The notes below the pieces were generated by a model that was given only the letters and a program-made list of their open reading frames with translations, was not told the origin of the DNA and did not search any database. A program made the position numbers and the translations under genes. Source: Actinomycetes bacterium (lineage in GTDB: Bacteria > Actinomycetota > Acidimicrobiia > Acidimicrobiales > Microtrichaceae). Taken from it: DNA of 18,823 nt. Below are positions 15,640-18,823 of the stretch, in pieces (the stretch's first letter is position 1; each line of letters opens with the position of its first letter). The stretch lies in contig JAEWED010000238.1 in NCBI GenBank assembly GCA_023389745.1, positions 1 to 18,823 on the forward strand. Reading direction: 5' to 3'.

Positions 15640-16356
15640 GCCCGCGACGCGTGGGCCGTCGGAGTAGTGCTTGCCGTCGTAGTAGCCCGGTCCGGTGTCG
15701 GGGCGGCCACGTCGCGACGTCCAACGCCAGGTCAGCGACACCCGCGAGTTCGACGTCGAGTGCGCAGGGACGGCGTGCAGCCAGTCGCGCTGGCACCGTC
15801 CGCCCATCACCAGCAGGTCACCGTGACCCGGGTGCAGCACGACGTCCTCGGAGCTGTCGGCGCGCGCCTCGGGGTCGGTCCAGGACCGGCGCGGCCGCAG
15901 CCTGAACGGCCGTCGCTCGCCGACCACGAGGATCGCGATCATCGTCTCGTCCAGCCAGCGCATCTGACGGTCAGAGTGCAGGCCCTGGAAGTCCTCGCCG
16001 TCGCGGTAGTGGATCGCAGCGACGCCGCTGAAGCGCACCCGGTAAGCGGACTCCAGGTGCATGCCGGTCTGGCGCAACGTCGTGTGGGAGTCGGCACGGA
16101 TCATCGCGCCGAGTCGCCGCTCCTCGACGTAGCGGTCGAAGCGCCACACGTCGCTCGCGTACCAGTCGGTCGTCGTGAGCACGTGGTCGAGCAGCCCCTC
16201 GGGATCCCGGGCGAACGCCGGGCGCAGGTCCACCCAGGAGCTGCCGTCGCCCAGCGGTGTCCTCGTCACCGGTGCGGACCGGTCGATCTCGAGCTCGGGC
16301 CTGTCGCCCACACGGTCGCCACTCACACGGTCGCCACTCACACGGTCGCCACTCAC
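15619..16356 (-). CDS. AlkB-type 2-oxoglutarate/Fe(II)-dependent oxygenase
   Basis: The protein has 245 residues from GTG 16356. The double-stranded beta-helix iron site is complete: His127-x-Asp129 (GLHSDR) and His194 (DWLHAVPA), with Arg205 and Arg211 in NSRVSLTWRW, the C-terminal arginine motif of AlkB homologues that binds 2-oxoglutarate and substrate. MGGRCQRDWLHAVP matches the AlkB pattern mxGxxQxxWxHxvP. Likely role: oxidative demethylation of alkylated nucleic acid bases, though AlkB homologues also act on RNA or protein. The first ~15 residues are three SGDRV repeats, each encoded by a 15-bp unit that itself begins GTGAGTGG, so the true start could be any of several GTGs. A TACCGT hexamer seven bases upstream suggests a leaderless start at the first. 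Confidence 0.88.
   Translation of the reverse strand: MSGDRVSGDRVSGDRVGDRPELEIDRSAPVTRTPLGDGSSWVDLRPAFARDPEGLLDHVLTTTDWYASDVWRFDRYVEERRLGAMIRADSHTTLRQTGMHLESAYRVRFSGVAAIHYRDGEDFQGLHSDRQMRWLDETMIAILVVGERRPFRLRPRRSWTDPEARADSSEDVVLHPGHGDLLVMGGRCQRDWLHAVPAHSTSNSRVSLTWRWTSRRGRPDTGPGYYDGKHYSDGPRVAGSRRRRV
16309..16353 (-). repeat. 15-bp tandem repeat at the start of the AlkB-like gene
   Basis: Three exact copies of CACACGGTCGCCACT (plus-strand reading; 16309-16323, 16324-16338, 16339-16353), followed by a partial copy. On the coding strand each unit carries an in-frame GTG and encodes the SGDRV units. Confidence 0.9.
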
Positions 16357-16363
16357 ACGTTCG

Positions 16364-16369
16364 ACGGTA
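16364..16369 (-). promoter_or_regulatory. Candidate -10 (TACCGT) for the AlkB-like gene
   Basis: Minus-strand TACCGT ends seven bases before the GTG at 16356, consistent with leaderless transcription. No -35 box is evident. Confidence 0.38.
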
Positions 16370-16435
16370 CCGGGCTGTCCGCGGCCGGTCCGAGCGGGCG
16401 ACGCGCGATCCGACGCGCCGCGGCGCCGCCCTCGC

Positions 16436-16441
16436 TACGCT
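16436..16441 (+). promoter_or_regulatory. Candidate -10 (TACGCT) for the CocE/NonD hydrolase gene
   Basis: TACGCT fits TANNNT and would place the transcription start near 16448, inside the palindrome at 16444-16461. This is the arrangement expected of a repressor operator. Confidence 0.4.
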
Positions 16442-16443
16442 CC

Positions 16444-16461
16444 ACGAACACTCGTGTTCGT
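16444..16461 (+). promoter_or_regulatory. Perfect palindromic operator candidate
   Basis: ACGAACAC-TC-GTGTTCGT has two 8-bp arms that are exact reverse complements with a 2-bp spacer. It sits 13 bp before the hydrolase start codon, over the predicted transcription start. Length and symmetry fit a TetR- or similar dimeric repressor. It is not a LexA box, because the CGAAC and GTTCG halves are six, not four, bases apart. Confidence 0.55.
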
Positions 16462-16474
16462 AGATGGGGGAACG

Positions 16475-18373
16475 ATGCGATCAGGTCCCAGCACCAGCAC
16501 CACTCGGATCGACCGTCGGCCGCTCGCCGGCACGGTGTTCGTCACGGTCGTCGTCGCCCTGCTCGCCGCCTGCGCCCCGCCACCGTTCGACCCCGGTCCA
16601 TCCGACGGGTTCCCCTACTCGGTCGCCCTGCAGCGCAACCTGGTGATCCGCCTCGACGACGGCCGTGAGCTACGAGCGGATGTGTACTCCCCCGCCGACC
16701 CGGAGACCGGCGAGCCCGCCGAGGGTCCGTTCCCTGTGATCGTGGGCTTCACCCCGTACGGCAAGTCGGGCGCCGTCGAGGGCGACATGCCCGGCGGCAA
16801 CGGGCTCAACCTGGACCTGGTGCGCCACGGCTACCTGGGCGCGGTCGTCGACGTGCCCGGCACGGGCGGCTCGACCGGCCGCTTCGACCTGTTCGACCCC
16901 GCCGAGGCGACCGCCGGCGCGCAGGTCGTCGACTGGGCGGCCGCGCTGCCCCGGTCCGACGGCAACGTCGGCATGGTCGGCGTGTCGTACCTGGCGATCG
17001 TGCAGCTGTTCACCGCGGCGCAGGTCGGGCCCGGCTCGCCGTTGAAGGCGATCTTCCCGATCTCGGCGACGGCCGACCCGTACCGCGACCTGTTCGTCAG
17101 CGGCGGTGCGCTCAACGTGCTGTCACCGCTCGGCCTGCTGTTCGGTTACGGGGTCACCCGTTCCACGACGCCATTCACCGAGCGCGCGGATGACCCGGCC
17201 GCCGCACTCGAGTTGGCGCTCGCGAACCTGGACCAGATGTCCCGCTTCGAGGGCGTCATGGCCGAGCACATGTTCACCAACGGCGAACGTCGCTACGACG
17301 GCGAGTTCTGGGCGCAGCGACGCCCGGCGGACCTGCTCGACCGCATCGTCGACAACGGCGTCGCCGTGCACCTGGTCGGCGGGCTCTACGACGTGTTCCA
17401 GCGCGGGGTGCCGCTGCTTTACAGCGGCCTGCAGAACGCCGCGGCGGGCCGACCGCTCGACGCGCCGATGACCCCGGACCAGCCGGTCGACGCCCGATAC
17501 CAGCTGACCTTCGGCCCGTGGCACCACGGCAACCTGGGCAGCGGCACCGACTTCACCGCGACGCAGCTGCGCTGGTTCGACCGCTGGCTCAAGGACATCG
17601 ACAACGGCGTCGACCGCGAGGCTCGACCCGTGCACGTCATCGAGCCCGGCGGGGACGAGTACCGGGTCGCCGCCTACCCGGCGGAGTCGTCCGAGGTGAG
17701 CCGACGATGGCTGCGCAGCGATGGCGCGTTGACCGACGACGGTCCTGCCGGGCCGGAGTCGCCGACCGAACTCGTGTTCACCGGGTTCGGCGCGGGCTGC
17801 TCGCAGTCGACGGTGCAGTTCTCGGCCGGGTTGTTCGAGAAGGACTGCCCGAACGTGCACCGCCGGGCGCCGGTCGAGCTGGGTGTGGTGTCGTTCACCA
17901 GCGAGGTGCTCGCCGAGCCGCTCCGGCTCGCCGGCCCGATCGGGCTGTCGGTGTCGCTGACCTCGAGCGCACCCGACTCGCTGCTCGCCGTGACCGTCGA
18001 GGACGTCGCACCCGACGGCACCTCGAGCGACATCACCGGCGGCGCCCAGCTCGGCAGCCTACGAGCGCTCGACGTCGACCGGTCCTGGCCGAGCGGCGCG
18101 GGACCCACCGGCTACGTCAGGCCGTACCTGCCGCTCACACCCGGCTCGATCGAACCCATGCCGATCGGTCAGGCCGTGCGGCAGGACATCGAGATCCGAC
18201 CGGCGTTCGCGACGGTCCCTGCGGGGCACCGACTCCGGATCCGGGTCGCCACCTCGGACACCCCGCATCTGATCCCGCTCGCCGACATGGCGAACCTGTG
18301 GGGCGGCACCTACCGGATCGGGCACTCCGCCGACTCACCGTCGTTCGTGGACCTCACGGTCCTGCCGGACTGA
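16475..18373 (+). CDS. CocE/NonD-family alpha/beta hydrolase, predicted lipoprotein
   Basis: The protein has 632 residues from ATG 16475 behind GGGGGAA. It begins with a basic stretch and a hydrophobic segment ending VALLAAC-APPP, a lipobox placing the lipidated Cys near residue 33, so it is probably anchored outside the membrane. The body is an X-Pro dipeptidyl-peptidase (S15)/CocE-type hydrolase: an N-terminal RADVYSP segment, GFTPYGKSG, then VVDVPGTGGSTGRFDLFDPAE. The catalytic triad reads as Ser171 in GVSYLA (the usual last Gly is Ala), Asp306 in GLYDVF and His351 in GPWHHGN. A C-terminal jelly-roll domain (~residues 430-632) ends in GTYRIGHSADSPSFVDLTVLP. It should hydrolyse an ester, amide or acyl-peptide bond; the substrate is unknown. 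Confidence 0.9.
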   Translation: MRSGPSTSTTRIDRRPLAGTVFVTVVVALLAACAPPPFDPGPSDGFPYSVALQRNLVIRLDDGRELRADVYSPADPETGEPAEGPFPVIVGFTPYGKSGAVEGDMPGGNGLNLDLVRHGYLGAVVDVPGTGGSTGRFDLFDPAEATAGAQVVDWAAALPRSDGNVGMVGVSYLAIVQLFTAAQVGPGSPLKAIFPISATADPYRDLFVSGGALNVLSPLGLLFGYGVTRSTTPFTERADDPAAALELALANLDQMSRFEGVMAEHMFTNGERRYDGEFWAQRRPADLLDRIVDNGVAVHLVGGLYDVFQRGVPLLYSGLQNAAAGRPLDAPMTPDQPVDARYQLTFGPWHHGNLGSGTDFTATQLRWFDRWLKDIDNGVDREARPVHVIEPGGDEYRVAAYPAESSEVSRRWLRSDGALTDDGPAGPESPTELVFTGFGAGCSQSTVQFSAGLFEKDCPNVHRRAPVELGVVSFTSEVLAEPLRLAGPIGLSVSLTSSAPDSLLAVTVEDVAPDGTSSDITGGAQLGSLRALDVDRSWPSGAGPTGYVRPYLPLTPGSIEPMPIGQAVRQDIEIRPAFATVPAGHRLRIRVATSDTPHLIPLADMANLWGGTYRIGHSADSPSFVDLTVLPD

Positions 18374-18438
18374 GCTCGGCGGCCGACGGACACCGTGACA
18401 CTGGCAGGCCCGCGAGTGGCAGACGGCCCGGTCGGAGG

Positions 18439-18456
18439 GCGCTTCCGAGGAAGCGC
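18439..18456. terminator. Candidate terminator hairpin after the hydrolase gene
   Basis: GCGCTTCC-GA-GGAAGCGC is a perfect 8-bp stem 65 bp past the hydrolase stop codon, between convergent genes. There is no T-run, so it would be a weak or T-less terminator, as is common in high-GC actinobacteria. Confidence 0.4.
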
Positions 18457-18468
18457 GAGCACCGGTGA

Positions 18469-18495
18469 GCGCGAGTGCCGGGTGCACTCCCGCGC
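18469..18495. other. Second and longer hairpin in the convergent gap
   Basis: GCGC-GAGTGC (18469-18478) pairs with GCACTC-CC-GCGC (18484-18495). This gives ten base pairs with a 2-nt bulge and a CGGGT loop. It immediately follows the hairpin at 18439 and may contribute to termination from either direction. Confidence 0.35.
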
Positions 18496-18718
18496 CGAGT
18501 TGGAACGAAAGCGAGCGCTCGAACCACCCGCGTTTCGTCGCGACTCGGTTTCACGACACACCCCGCGGACCGGCGCGCGCTGACGCTCGACGACGCCGCT
18601 GCCTCGGCACTCGGTGAGGGCTTCACGTGGGCGCCGTCCGAGATCGGCTTCGCGGCCTCAGCACGGATCAAGTCCGGCTGCCCCTGGAGCGAACGGACCG
18701 GCGCCCATGATCGCCGCG

Positions 18719-18823
18719 TCATCCGGTCGGGACCGTCAGCTGGACCACGACGGGAAGGTGGTCCGACGCGCTCGTCGCCTCCACCCGAGCGTTCTGCATC
18801 CGAAGGTCCGAGGTCACCAGCAC
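18719..18823 (-). CDS. C-terminal end of an endonuclease/exonuclease/phosphatase-family protein (partial)
   Basis: This 34-residue fragment reads on the minus strand from the window edge to a TGA at 18721-18719. It contains RMQNARVEATSASDHLPVVV followed by QLTVPTG. The SDHLPVV motif is the C-terminal signature of the EEP superfamily (the His is a catalytic/metal-site residue), preceded as usual by a strand in which the protein states its variable residues. The rest lies beyond the window, so the substrate class (DNA, phospholipid or inositol phosphate) is unknown. It is too short to exclude a chance match. Confidence 0.65.
   Translation of the reverse strand: MLVTSDLRMQNARVEATSASDHLPVVVQLTVPTG

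Larger units (their letters stand above)
18374..18718. other. Intergenic region between convergent genes; no convincing CDS
   Basis: About 345 bp separate the hydrolase from the EEP-family gene end. A minus-strand open frame of 122 codons (18722-18354) starts with an ATGA overlap with the upstream gene's stop. However, its composition is Arg/Ser/Pro-rich with no recognisable domain, and its end runs into the hydrolase gene, so I do not call it. What is visible is several hairpins between 18439 and 18538. Confidence 0.5.

Noticed and set aside
16309..16358. Possible CRISPR-like array
   Set aside because: The units are contiguous 15-bp repeats without spacers and lie in frame in a coding sequence.
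16444..16461. LexA/SOS box (CGAAC-N4-GTTCG)
   Set aside because: The half-sites are present but separated by six bases instead of four, so it does not fit the actinobacterial SOS box.
18496..18560. tRNA-like T-arm (GGTTCGAGC on the minus strand)
   Set aside because: No acceptor, D or anticodon arm can be folded around it.
18354..18722. 122-codon minus-strand frame with an ATGA overlap to the EEP-family gene
   Set aside because: No domain is recognisable, the composition is Arg/Ser/Pro-rich, and its 3' end enters the hydrolase gene. It could be a real small protein, but the sequence alone does not support it.

Overview
The window is a compact, very GC-rich stretch (roughly 70% by eye) with frequent GTG starts, one TTG start and several TANNNT -10-like hexamers placed directly before start codons. 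Gene content (actinobacterial-type urease accessory genes, DUF6328, a PPOX-class F420-type protein) suggests Actinomycetota, plausibly Acidimicrobiia. That placement is inference; no rRNA or other marker is present.

Layout: (1) 2-910, 3' part of a formylglycine-generating enzyme with both catalytic cysteines, converging on a DUF6328 membrane protein (1478-894, minus), which is divergent from a TetR-family regulator (1524-2192). (2) 2307-7877, a nickel/urease operon: a fused CbiM/CbiN-type Ni/Co permease, then ureAB (fused gamma-beta), ureC, ureF, ureG, ureD, with short gaps or overlaps. No ureE is present. A GTAAC-N6-GTGAC element resembling a GlnR box lies upstream, suggesting nitrogen control. 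(3) Minus strand 9799-7823: an AI-2E/PerM-family membrane protein followed by a classical SDR. A second AI-2E-family gene (9887-10963) diverges from the first. (4) 11013-14208: three translationally coupled prepilin-like genes resembling pilV/pilW/pilX (gspI/J/K). The second carries three PKD repeats and an Fn3-like domain. The third lacks the usual Glu+5, as tip pseudopilins do, and ends in a Thr-rich linker plus a CBM2-like domain with its three binding tryptophans. This is the most striking part of the window: a candidate polysaccharide-binding pilus tip. (5) 14321-15639: a PPOX-class flavin/F420 protein and a voltage-gated-type K+ channel. (6) 16356-15619 (minus): an AlkB-type 2OG-Fe(II) oxygenase, divergent from a lipoprotein CocE/NonD alpha/beta hydrolase (16475-18373) that has a perfect 18-bp palindrome at its promoter. 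(7) 18374-18718: no convincing gene but several hairpins. (8) 18823-18719 (minus): the C-terminal end of an endonuclease/exonuclease/phosphatase-family protein.

Two recurring traits stand out. Four genes carry in-frame 15- or 18-bp tandem repeats in linker or terminal positions. Three convergent gene pairs overlap at their 3' ends.
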